A program made the translations under genes and the position numbers. A stretch of 64,000 nucleotides of DNA from Ipomoea triloba (taxonomy: Eukaryota; Streptophyta; Magnoliopsida; Solanales; Convolvulaceae): contig NC_044916.1 of assembly GCF_003576645.1 (NCBI RefSeq), positions 1,823,989 to 1,887,988 of the forward strand. Direction: 5' to 3'. Positions 1 through 11,922 of the stretch are shown here, one piece after another; positions within the stretch are counted from its first letter, which is position 1; each line of letters opens with the position of its first letter. The notes below the pieces were generated by a model that was not told where the DNA came from, did no database searches, and worked only from the letters and a program-made list of their open reading frames with translations.

Positions 1-38
<38 letters not shown>
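1..38. repeat. poly(G) run at window edge
   Basis: The window opens with 38 consecutive G. Similar G runs flank the N gap near 51.1 kb. I read this as a hard-to-sequence homopolymer or an assembly-edge artefact, not a biological signal. The following bases up to 374 are AT-rich and form the 5' leader or promoter of the bZIP-like gene; no splice structure in them can be proven. Confidence 0.8.
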
Positions 39-39
<1 letters not shown>

Positions 40-374
40 AAGGGTAATAGTTGGGGTGGTGATGGTTACTAAAATCTCTTGTAGTTTCTGTCAGTTCAAT
101 TACTACCTCCATTAAAATCTCTTGAAGTTCTATGAATGAATGCAGTTAATAGAACTGTAGATGCATATGCCATCATTGCAGTGCAGTTAATGATTTCATG
201 GTATGCTGTTGATGATATCTCAATTTTTGTTTTTTGTTGCTTCTGGATTGTTTTGAGTTGTGGCTGTAACTTGCTAGTCTCAACTCTTCTTGTTGAAGAT
301 CATCACTTCTTTCCTCTGCTGATAGGTTTTTCGCTTGATATTTCCTTCTGTTACAGAGATTGTTTGTATTTATT

Positions 375-2411
375 ATGGCAAACTCGAAAGGGCCATCTAG
401 CATCAGAAATGTGTTGTACAGTGGGAAGAACTCGATATTGCCTCCTAAATGTCCATGTCCTAGCATATCCCCGTCGTATATTGAGTATGCCCCTTCTATC
501 ATACAAAAAGGTACCCCAAAACCGAGAGAAGGAAATTTGCACCATCAGCGTACTTCCTCTGAAAGTTTTTTGATGGATGAGCAACCGTCTTGGCTTGATG
601 ATCTTCTTAATGAGCCAGACACCCCGGTGTATAAAGGAGGTCATCGACGTGCGTCTAGTGACTCGTTTACATCCTCTGCATACGTGGATGCTGCTAATGT
701 TGCAAACTCGGGTTACATAGTTCAAGATCATAACAAGTTCAGAAACCTGTTGCCTGTCCCTTCATGGGGATCCCAACTTAATTACCGTGGAGATGCTTGC
801 CGCACTGCTTGCTTTGCAGATCCTAATGCTCCAAGCAAACACAAGAGTAGGGCAAGAGATGCATCTCCAAATAAAATTATCCATCCCAGTGGCATTCCCT
901 CTCCTAGAGAAAATGCCATTCTTCAAAACTCAGAATCTTTATATTCACCGCAAGAAGATGACCTTGGAGATGCTTGGCACACTGCTTGTTATGCAGATCC
1001 TAATGCTCTAAGCAAACACAGGAATAGGAAACGAGATGCATCTCCAAATAAAATTACCCATCCTAGTGGCATTCCGGTTCCTAGAGAAAATAACATTCAT
1101 CAAAACTCAGAATCTTTATATCCACCGCAAGAAGATGAAAGGGCACAATCTCCAGGAACTGTCAAGCATGATGCAGTTGAATCTGGTCCAGCTGATACAA
1201 AAAGCTCTGCAGAAAAGGAATCTTCTCTTGCCATGATCTCTGTTTCAGAAACAGACACAAAACGTGCAAAGCAGTATGTCTTACATATTAGCAAACCCCT
1301 CATTCCCCTAGCTAAGTTGCAAGATAATCATCATAGCGGTCTTATTTTTCTGTTCTCTTGTTTGGTATATCATCATTTCCCATATCTAGCTGTTGTTCAA
1401 TGTACAGCTAAACATCTAAAACTTTTGCATTATTTACTGTCTCACAATGTTGTTTTTTCTTATAAGAGTCTTCTTTTACTGAAATGAGAAAATATAGAAT
1501 GTTTGCAACAAGAGAATACTTTGCAGTTCAATTAACTTAAGAAACGCTATGTTATGCAGGCAGTTTGCTCAACGTTCACGAGTCAGGAAGCTGCAATACA
1601 TAGCTGAGTTGGAAAGAACCGTCCAAGCTCTACAGGCACATACCATCATCAGCTTAATAAGAGATTTAACTTGGATTGTTGTATTTTCCTAGATAGTTTG
1701 GATAAGGTAGTTGAAATTGTTCATGTTACTCCTTTCTTTCATTACAGGTGGATGGTTCTGTAGTTTCTGCAGAGCTTGAATTCTTGAACCAGCAAAATCT
1801 TATTTTGAGCATGGAGAATAAAGCTTTAAAGCAGCGATTAGAAAGTTTAGCTCAAGAACATCTTATAAAGTATTGTAAGTTACTCAATTCGTCAGTTCAT
1901 TTGTTGTAGTATTGAATTACTTGGGCTAACATGATTCTTCCAATTGTGCGAAATTGGTGACAAGTTCCATGATCTTTGGTTCTAACTTAAATTCTAGTAC
2001 ACTTTCTGATGGTTGTTCTGTTGGTCACACATTCTAATGACTGTTTGAAAACATGTAGCTTTCTTTTTCTACTTGGATTATTTTCAGCGTAAAGATTTAG
2101 TTAACTTGATTCATCCCTTGAAGGGCAAGTTCATTGTCTGTGATTGACTTGATGCTTACCAATTTGAGAAAATATTCCGATTCTCATAAAGTTCAGTTTT
2201 ATTTACTCCCTCGGAAATTGATACCGTAAATGCTATATGTGCAGTGGAGCATGAGGTACTAGAGAGAGAAAGAGGAAGATTGCGAGCTTTGTATCAGCAA
2301 CGCCAGCAGCTAGCACTGCCTCAACTGCAAAAGCCACTGTATTCTGGCCATCGACTTACCAAAAGCGTAGATTTTGATAAACAATTCGCTAACCTATCTA
2401 TGAAGGAATAA
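375..2411 (+). CDS. bZIP-like protein, At4g06598 family (degenerate basic region)
   Basis: Four exons: 375-1273, 1560-1635, 1748-1874 and 2245-2411, giving 422 aa. The start MANSKGPSSIRNVLYSGK matches my memory of the Arabidopsis At4g06598 family. Conserved blocks are a Ser/Pro-rich N-terminus, PSWLDDLLNEP (about 72-82) and GGHRR. The C-terminal third is a bZIP: KRAK-QQFAQRSRVRKLQY (about 296-313), then a leucine-zipper coiled coil through exons 3-4. The invariant basic-region Asn (N-x7-R) is missing; Lys299 sits in its place, so normal bZIP DNA contact is doubtful. Exon 2 ends in a GC donor (1636-1637). Exon 1 carries a 59-residue tandem duplication. An in-frame ATG-like start at 360 was not used because the family begins at MANSKG. 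Likely nuclear; its role is unknown to me and may be dimerisation with other bZIPs. Confidence 0.9.
789..1142 (+). repeat. 177-bp in-frame tandem duplication inside bZIP-like exon 1
   Basis: Two adjacent copies, 789-965 and 966-1142, each 177 bp or exactly 59 codons. Both encode a block beginning GDA, with TAC[FY]ADPNA, RDASPNK, HPSGIP, PREN and QNSESLY shared. The copies differ by scattered substitutions, so the duplication is not an assembly stutter. It preserves the reading frame. Confidence 0.9.
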
Positions 2412-3945
2412 AGAAGGCAGTTCTGACTGTGAACCCATCTCAGGCGAACTTCAAGTTTGACCGCTCATAGCTAGGACGTTTATGACCTCCCCTGACTGCT
2501 CCTCAGCCGATTATGCTTCGGGATCAACAAATCAAGGTTTACTATGCGTGTGATAGAACTCTTGCAGTTCTCACCCCCTCTGCCAGCTCGGCTGCTTCTC
2601 ACAGCATCTGCTAGTAACTCCATTTTCAGTTCCATCTTTTTCGGTTTTATTTATTAAAATTAGTACAGCTTTGATGTGCACCTGGTGGGTGATGCCAGAG
2701 AATAGCATATTATCTGGCAATTGACTGACCTGAGGTGATTGCTTCATGCATGATTCCCCAAATCCTTGTATGATCAAGTGATTGAGTTCATCATATCAGT
2801 TTCCTTTCGTGAATTCCATTTTGTGCTCTTGCCTTTTGATGAGGAGTGGAATGAGGGAAATCTGATTTGTTGGTAGTTGTTTTTGTTCTTTTGGTATTGG
2901 CTTTGTGGCAGCACAAATTCTCTCTTTTACCTTTTGACATAGCTAATGACTATACGGTATTCTCATCACTATAAGATTTAGTATGTGTTTGTATATGATA
3001 TTCTCATCACTATAAGACTAATCCACATTTGCATTTTGTATTCTCATCACTATAAAACTAATCTGCATTCAGTTTGAGTTGCACTCACAAAGTTTGACTC
3101 TTACTTAAAAGAAAGTCCGACTCAAAAATCAAAATTCTTTGACATTTCGCACCCTTTACAAGAATTGAACATTTTGATGTGATGTGAAGTAGAGTTGTCG
3201 AAATGGTTTGACGGGGTGGGGCCGCCAAAACCCGCCATATGGTGGGGCAGGTTAAAAAAACTCGTCAAAATACGGATCTATGGGCGGTCACCTCGCCTCG
3301 CTGCCTTAAAAGTGTAGATTAATCGAATTGTTAGAGTATATATATTAATTTTTTTTATATAATTCATTATACTATTATATTTGATTTTCAAGTTGGGCCA
3401 TCTATATATTGATGTAATGAAAGTTTTATGTATATATCTTAAGAACTTTTTAATTTTATTAAAATATTTTAACTACATAAAAAATCAATTCAATTAACTA
3501 AAAAATAAAAAGTTCAATTCAATCAACCATTAAAATAATTTACAAGTTTAATTAATCTAATTTGGCTATTAACCGAATTAACACCCCTATTCGAATTTGG
3601 CTTCCGGAAGCCATAAAATTACTGGAGTATCAAATATTGGCAAATTATATGGTGTACCCTAGATCGAAACCACGATATACAAAATTTATACGCATAAGAT
3701 ACAAAATTTAATAAATCAAGACAAAAAAAATCACAACACAAGACACATCCACATATTGTATATTTACTTATTTTTTAAATCTGATTTAAGTACATAATTT
3801 ATGTTAATAAACACAATTTTACACATGAATTCGTAACATAAGACACAATTATTAATTCATATTATGTACAAAATTCACTCTTAAGTTACATAATTTCATA
3901 ACACAAGATACAAAATTTCAACACATACATACACCAAGATTCATA

Positions 3946-4018
<73 letters not shown>

Positions 4019-4139
4019 ATTTTGTTCCCCTCCCATAGTTCCTAGTACATTGTGAATCCTTGTGAATGGTAAGGAATTAAGGATTGTCAAATATTAATAT
4101 TGCAAAGGAAGGGCACATCAGTAAATTCGTTAGTAGTTT
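2412..4139. other. 3' flank of bZIP-like gene and intergenic region
   Basis: 2412-2900 is probably the 3' UTR. A motif beginning tattctcatcactataa occurs three times at roughly 40-bp spacing (about 2959, 2999, 3040). From 3190 to 3310 there is a GC-richer patch (gtggggccgccaaaaccc) that looks like part of a dispersed repeat. 3320-3940 is AT-rich with nothing I can assign. No credible coding sequence. Confidence 0.6.
3948..4015. repeat. (TA)n microsatellite
   Basis: About 34 TA units without interruption, ending roughly 130 bp upstream of the likely transcription start of the eS12 gene. Confidence 0.97.
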
Positions 4140-4144
4140 AGGCC

Positions 4145-4152
4145 TTAGGGTT
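4145..4152 (-). promoter_or_regulatory. telo-box in eS12 promoter/leader
   Basis: The bases read TTAGGGTT on the plus strand, AACCCTAA on the minus. This is the telo-box, an established element near transcription starts of plant ribosomal-protein and translation genes. It lies at the beginning of the inferred 5' UTR exon of eS12, preceded by a GGCC block. Confidence 0.6.
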
Positions 4153-4586
4153 CAACTTAGAGCATCCCAGTCTCATATAAGAAGCTCATCTTCTTCCTCT
4201 TCTCCCTCTCGAAACGGCGAGTTCTCTGCACTTTACTCTTCAAGGTATGAGATTCATCCTCTACTCTTCTCTCTCCGCCCCCGAATATACTAGCTGTAGT
4301 ATACTTGTGATATTGATATTTTTTTTTTGTATGATTTTTTAGATTGATCGATTGTTTAGATATTCAGTGTTGAATTCTGATGTCCGGCAACTTGTTTGAA
4401 TTTAATTTTTTTTTTGGTGAATAGCAACTTGTTTGAATTGCATTCGTGATTTATGTATTAAGGAATGAACCTTTTTTTTTTTGAAGTGTACTCGCAATTT
4501 AGTCTATTTGACTTGATTGAGTTTCCTCTTAACTGTATGAACAGGCCGGTAGGAGGGGTTTGAGTTTGACATCTAGCTGAAGAAAA

Positions 4587-6194
<1,608 letters not shown>

Positions 6195-7290
6195 ATAGCT
6201 GATGGATGAAGGTCTCTTGCACACAAAACTGCCTTCTTTGCATTTGAGAAATGAATGATATGTTGAAGACATTGTCTTGAACTGTGTTTTTGGTTATGTT
6301 AGTTTGAAGTAGATTGAGCTTAATAGACAAATTGTGAGGATTTTCACTTGATGGCCTGTCCATCATATTTATTTTTGGGCACAAATCTCATCCGAACTTG
6401 ACAATTTAATCTGATTGCTTTATTTATTTGGTCTTGATATTTCACATGTTTTGCTCATGGTACATTAACAAACCAATTGCAACCAGAGTATAATATCAAC
6501 AACCTCTTTTTTGGATGATGAAGAAAATTTGCAGTGATTGAAATTGAAATCTTGTTCTTGTGTAATAGTTTACAAATTATAACTATACTAAATTGAAATA
6601 ACGTTCTTGTGTAATACGTAGTAGTTTACAAATTACAATTGCGAATAATTATATAATAACTTGTGCAAATTATAACTGCACAATAGTTATTGTGTGGACT
6701 GTGGTACATAGCTGTGTGGATTATAGTTGGTTATTGTGTGTATCACAGTGGTACACAGTTTTGTGGAGTATAGTCCAAAAATGATGTTTTGCGCATTTAT
6801 TTCCCACTGTAATATACATTTTTGTAACTTATAATGTATATTACTCTAACAACATAAGCACATTATCTTACTCCAATTTTTTTTAAATTCTAAAACTCAT
6901 AATGTACATTACTCTAACATCATTTTGAACGGTGGTCCACATAGCATAACTGCACTAGGAAGACTTTTTGCACCAAGTTCACTAAGAAAGTGTTGGTGAA
7001 AAACAAATTCGGAGAGTGTTGGTAAAAATTAAAGAGTGCAGATTCAAATTTAGAAGTACTGTTAATGGAAGGAATTAGGAGATATTTACAAACGTAAAAA
7101 CCTTGTGCAAAAGTAATCAAATCTGGAAGTACATAGTCCAATAAGAAAAGGGATTCAGTTTACAAAAGATTATTAATTACAGTATAGCTACTACATATGA
7201 TAATTCAAGGGACATGAAGAAAGTAGTCATATATCTAAATGAAATATATCCAGAGGCTATCTTTCTCAGCAATGGTCTAGGATCTGTATT
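6195..7290. other. Intergenic between convergent eS12 and MED22
   Basis: About 6195-6420 is the eS12 3' UTR. 6540-6930 is AT-rich with repeated words such as gtgtaatagtttacaaatta and gtggtacatagctgtgtgga, probably decayed MITE sequence. 6930-7290 precedes the MED22 stop and may include its 3' UTR. No gene seen. Confidence 0.5.
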
Positions 7291-9568
7291 TCAGGTTTCT
7301 GGTTCATGGTTTTCACAGAGCAGATTGTTTCTCTGGGCAGAAGAGTAATAATGCGATTCAAGTTCTTTAAGGCTAGCAGCCGCCTCCTCTCCGATTCTAG
7401 CTAACATGCGGTCTGTTTTCTCGGCCAGTTGGTTAAATTCCTCGGTTCTTTGCTCTACGTGATCATTTAGCGATGCAAATCCAGAAAAGATGGCGGTTTG
7501 CTTCAACTCTGACACCAACTTTAGCAGTGAGTCAGCTGTCTGAACCTGTTCACACATTAAAGTAATCAAAGGGAACAACGAGAACTATTTAATCATATAC
7601 ATATATCTGGCAACAAAGATACAACTATTTAATCATTCATGCATATATTTGTAACGAAGATAGAACTATTTGATCAAACATATATAGATAGGTTAACGAA
7701 GATGTCAAGGCTTGGTATGAGAGATTATATGGGGATTATTTACAACTGGGCAGCAGTTGGATCGGTGGAGAGAGGGGGGATGCTTAGGGTGGGGGGTGGG
7801 GGGAATGGGCCTTCATGTCTCGGGGGAAGGTGCTAGCATTACTTTCCACATAGCAAATTATTCTATGGACCCGCAAGGTGGACCCGGGTCCAAAATACAC
7901 AATTTACATACTAAATGTTCACAATTGTGAACATTTAGTATGTAAGTTGTGAACATTCAGTATGTAAATGGACACGAGTTCATCTTGCAAGGTGGATCTA
8001 GGTCCATGGTATAACTATTGCTTTCACATATATCAAGGCTTTCATTCGATTCTTCCACCAAAATTCCAATCGACCATATTAAACTATGGTGTGCCTATAA
8101 AACTTTCACGTGTATTATGCAAAAGAATATGCAGAAGACTCCGTCTCTGTTAAAGGTACTGTGGCTCTCACCTAATTGCCAAATTTCTAATATTGACAGT
8201 GAAAAATTGGAAAATCTTAAAAGATTCAAGTCTTACAATGGTTCGGCAATTTGAAAAATCAGGCAGCTATGGACACAGTAGTGTGAAGTTAGAGGTAACG
8301 CACAAAATGGTCGTGCAAACTCAAACTACTAGATACAAGTGTTTTCAGCCTAGATGTTTATCACTTTCCTATTCCAACCAAATGACCACCGATAATGATT
8401 GTGCAAACTCAAACAACTAGATATAAGTATTTTCAGCCTAGATTTTTATCACTATATCCTGACCAAATGACCACCGATAATGGAAGACCATACGAAAGCA
8501 ATTTAGCAATTCGCAAAGTAAGGACACAGTGGTGCACAGATCTGTACCACTGCCATCAAGAAAAGATATCTTACCATTCTGGATGCTCGCACCTCCATCA
8601 TAAAAGCTTCTTGGGAATTTCTAACCGGTGGATCATTCACCTATTTTGTACATGAAGAGCATCAGGAACAAGCCACTCAAGCACAAGAACAACAAATTGC
8701 AGGAGTAGGTTAGAACGGAAATTGAATGTTCAATTTTTGAAGACTATTTTTTGTGTACCAAAGGTTCATTTTTTGTGTAATAATGATCCTTCAGTATAAA
8801 AAAAATGAACATTTTTACATGGTCCACGGTATAATTTGCCGCTTCTTTCACTACAGCCCCTTTCTTACAAATTCAGCAGTGTTTTTCCCCATTCCTAATA
8901 TCCAGTACCAGTAGGTTAATCTAGAAAAGAATTCAAAGAATCTCTATATCATGGTTGAAGTATGTGCTAGGCGCTAGTCGGGCGGTAGAGGAGGGCCTAG
9001 CACCTAGACGGCCTAGGCGGGCGACTATGCGGCTAACTAAAATAAAAATAAAAAAAAATAAAAAAAAAAAAAAGTGCACGTGCGTGGGTGTATATATGTC
9101 ATATATATAATGAAAAAAATTAGCAAGGAAGAGCTGACCGGATTAACTCGGTTAACTCTATCGAAATGGACAAATTAACTCAGCCGAGTTAGGCGCTACC
9201 CACTAGGCGAGCGCCTAGGAGGAAAATCGCCACGGTCTAGGGGCACCTAGACCGATATTTGCAACAGTGCTCTATATAGAGAAACTCCATCAGTAATGGA
9301 GGCACTACTTTCAAACAGATTGGTAACCATTCAGACATGATTTTCTTACAAATTTTGCATTTTGTTTGCGAGAAAACACACAGAGAGAGAGATATGGAGT
9401 GATGACTTGTACCCGTGCAACATTAACAATGAAGCTGAAATTGTCAACAATGCTCCCAATATCGTTGTCGACTCTCTGCAACAAAGTCTTCTGCTTCTGC
9501 GCCGCCGCAGCCGCGGCCGCAGCAGTGGGGCCGCCTCCTCCCCCACCTCCGAGCCCTCCCTTATTCAT
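7291..9568 (-). CDS. MED22: Mediator complex subunit 22 (MED22, Surfeit-5 family)
   Basis: Subunit of the Mediator head module, which bridges activators and RNA polymerase II in the nucleus. Three exons on the minus strand: 9568-9413, 8640-8575 and 7545-7291, giving 158 aa. The N-terminus is MNKGG plus a Gly run, PTA and an Ala run, then [20 protein letters not shown]. Exon 2 supplies [20 protein letters not shown]. Exon 3 begins [19 protein letters not shown] and carries the conserved AEKTDRML and [15 protein letters not shown] helices. Length fits plant MED22 (about 154 aa). The minus-strand DNA upstream to about 9960 may be a 5' UTR with an intron. Both coding introns hold transposon debris: a hAT-type MITE in intron 1, and a MULE-like MITE plus a short tandem duplication in intron 2. 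Confidence 0.95.
7853..8021. mobile_element. Short TIR element (MITE), MULE-like, in MED22 intron 2
   Basis: About 170 bp. The ends are inverted: gcaaattattctatggacc at the left, and the right end read in reverse starts gcaatagttataccatggac. Flanks tttccacata and tttcacata look like a 9-10 bp target duplication with one indel. The interior holds inverted and direct copies of aacattcagtatgtaa. The same motif and ends recur at 26256-26515. Confidence 0.7.
8314..8482. repeat. About 85-bp tandem duplication in MED22 intron 2
   Basis: Two adjacent diverged copies of a block beginning gtgcaaactcaaac and running to gaccaccgataatg. It lies just downstream (plus coordinates) of a MITE and before exon 2 of MED22. 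It has no coding value. Confidence 0.7.
8819..8840. repeat. Solo terminus of MULE-like MITE family
   Basis: The bases tggtccacggtataatttgcc match the reversed outer end of the elements at 7853-8021 and 59692-60440. I see no convincing partner terminus nearby, so this is a fragment or one half of an older copy. Confidence 0.5.
8950..9269. mobile_element. hAT-type MITE in MED22 intron 1
   Basis: 320 bp flanked by an 8-bp direct repeat ctctatat (8942-8949 and 9270-9277), the duplication size of hAT elements. The ends are imperfect inverted repeats: catggttgaagtatgtgcta, and in reverse cactgttgcaaatatcggtc. The subterminal regions are GC-rich and palindromic (ctaggcgc / gcgcctag), and the middle is AT-rich. 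Confidence 0.8.
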
Positions 9569-10012
9569 TATTAGTTTGATTCCAAGCTAAGCTCACAAAC
9601 ACACAGACACAAGAGGAGCAATTAGGATTGAGAAAAAAAACATCGAAAAGCACTACACCTTTACCCTAATTGCAGAGAAACCTCATAGCATAAGAATGAT
9701 TTACGCGAACCTATCATAAACAAAGCTAAAAGTTCCCGGCTGTTGGAGACAACGACGAATTTTAGATTTGGCAGAGGAATTCGAAGCCAAAATCGCCGGA
9801 GTGAAGACTGGAAGACAGTACACACTACACACTACAGACGCTGACCACTGCTATGAAAGACTGGAAGACATACCTGTCACTGCCGGTCGTCACCTCGCCG
9901 GAGATTGTCGCCGCCTGCCGCGTCGCCACTCGCCAGTCAAATACTCGGAGTCTCGGACAATGGGAATGGGGAATTGGGGATTTTAATGACTTACCATTTA
10001 CAAATTAGAATT
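9569..10012. other. Upstream region of MED22
   Basis: Minus-strand promoter and probable 5' UTR of MED22. 9760-9960 is GC-richer than its surroundings and free of repeats, as expected for a leader. On the minus strand there are possible splice signals (a GTATGT donor near 9873, a CCAACAG acceptor near 9740), but a UTR intron cannot be proven here. The right end abuts the LTR element. Confidence 0.5.
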
Positions 10013-10460
10013 TGTTATGAAACAAAACAAAATGGTGGATGTCCAAGCTATGATTCGAACCTTGGACCTCTTGCTTAAAACTCAAGGCTTAATCCACTTT
10101 GCTACTACTACCATTGATGATTAAAGGGAGAACATTTAATACCTAAATGTTTCCTGGAAAGCTAGATGAAGCTAGTCCCAGATGAAGACAAAAGCTATGG
10201 TTTAGGGGGAATCGATCCCGTGACCATAGGGCGGCAAGAGACTCTAGGCTTTTGACAAAGCCAGCAAAGCTAAGCGGCAATTATGAACCATCCCTGTACA
10301 TATATATATTTATTTATTCATTTCTGGGTACTATAAATACCCCTTCACTCCTCTGTAAAAGATCATCCAGAAACATCATCAATACATATTGCTTCTTCCT
10401 CCCATTCCAGTTTTTGTGTTTTCATTGAGATTATCATAGTTAGTAATATTATTTACAACA
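10013..10460 (+). repeat. 5' LTR of the copia-type element
   Basis: 448 bp, TG...CA ends. It has a TATA box ctataaata at 10331-10339 and a cytosine-rich start region after it. In antisense it carries two tRNA-like modules: A-box-like 10104-10093 with B-box-like 10061-10052, and A-box-like 10272-10261 with B-box-like 10218-10208. It is identical to the 3' LTR by eye except across about 10199-10252. Confidence 0.95.
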
Positions 10461-10475
10461 CGTTATCAGCACGAG
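10461..10475 (+). other. Primer-binding-site region of the LTR element
   Basis: The bases cgttatcagcacgag follow the 5' LTR directly, where the tRNA primer anneals. I do not recognise this as the classic initiator-Met complement (TGGTATCAGAGC); the primer identity is open. Confidence 0.5.
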
Positions 10476-10914
10476 TGTTCTACCCAAACCCACAACAATC
10501 ACTTCCACCATTTTTTCCAGTGAACACCAAACCCACGACACCATTTTTTCCGGCCAAAATAAAATAGAAACCAACAACAAAATAATGAAGTTCGACGGCG
10601 ACGAACCATGACCGACACAGCAACCTCACACCTTTCCGAACTACCACCATCCCTCCTTCACTCCGGCCCGGCACATCATTGCACCGCCATAGCCGAACTC
10701 TACTTCGCGCTATCTCCCTCTCTCTCTCTCTCCGGCGAAGAAGCAAAAGAAAATAAAAGTTGAAATGGGTTTGCTTTCTTCCTCTAATTATGGATTAATT
10801 AGTATTATTATTATTATATTAAAAAACAATTTTAATTAATGGGGTAGCCGTGCTACCCCATGTGACTTCTTTGAAGTGTGGGACTTTGTTCCCCACTTGC
10901 TTTTAATTAAAGAA

Positions 10915-10956
<42 letters not shown>

Positions 10957-11762
10957 CTTCTAATATTATAATATATATATTATGATATAATAGATAGAAT
11001 TTGTTATATATATACATGATTATTATGTGACAATTATTTTGTCACAATTTGCTCTCTTATGCTATGGCCATGCGAATCAACATGAAATAAAATTTGGCAT
11101 AATAAATATTATGCTTTTGGCCATAAAATTTATCCCATATGTTATAAATGAAAGGTATTTTGATATGTTTATCAAAATCATGGGATAAAAATGTATAATT
11201 ATGCTTGTTTGGCATATGCTATCTCCAAATTAAATACCATATGGAGAAAATTGGATGATAAATCATGTGATGCCTAATCTTTGAAAGATATGTGCTTCAA
11301 AGAAGCAAATAAATGCATTATCACTTTTGATTGGATCCAAGAACAATAAGAAAAATGTATGTGTTAAGTATAGTGCAACCACACATACAATACGTGAGCA
11401 AAAGAATTTTTGCACACTGAATAAGGAAGGGCTCTAGTAGAGCTGACCAATATATAATTGCCTGGATCTAATTTAACTTCACCTAGAAGGTGAACTAAGA
11501 GCACTAATTTTTATTTGTCACCCCTTGGCACAAGTCTTAGATCGATTATGAATATTTTGATCCACAGTCTTTAAATCAATCCCTGAAGGATTGCTATGAT
11601 CAATAAATTCATAATCTGCTATTGACTAAATCTGAGATTTTATGATGGTGAATCCCTCTGAATATGACAGTATAATATAGTATTGTTTCACACGTGAAAC
11701 TATATTAGAAGAACTATTGAAAGACAATATCAAGACTCCATTGAGTTTTAAAGGTAATAATC

Positions 11763-11922
11763 TTGTACTCCAGTAGAAGTACATAATTAACCTTGTACTC
11801 CGGTAGAAGTACATGAGTAACATTGTACTCTAGTAGAAGTACATGGAAAATCATACTAAATAATGTGAGTCATTTTGTCTTTTATATGATGGTCATATTG
11901 TACTCCAGTAGTAGTACATGAC
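11763..11922. repeat. Repeated GTACT...AGTAC hairpin motif in element interior
   Basis: Four copies of a near-palindromic word (ttgtactccagtagaagtac and variants) begin at about 11763, 11793, 11823 and 11898; the first three have a 30-bp period. Each can fold as GTACT pairing with AGTAC. It lies in the 5' part of the retroelement interior, where packaging or leader structures are expected. Confidence 0.75.

Noticed and set aside
9346..9590. Ala/Pro/Gly-rich frames on both strands
   Set aside because: Shadows of the Gly/Ala-rich first exon of MED22.
11763..11922. CRISPR-like array
   Set aside because: Repeats are short, imperfect and palindromic in a plant retroelement, with spacers that are not unique sequences of constant length beyond the first three.
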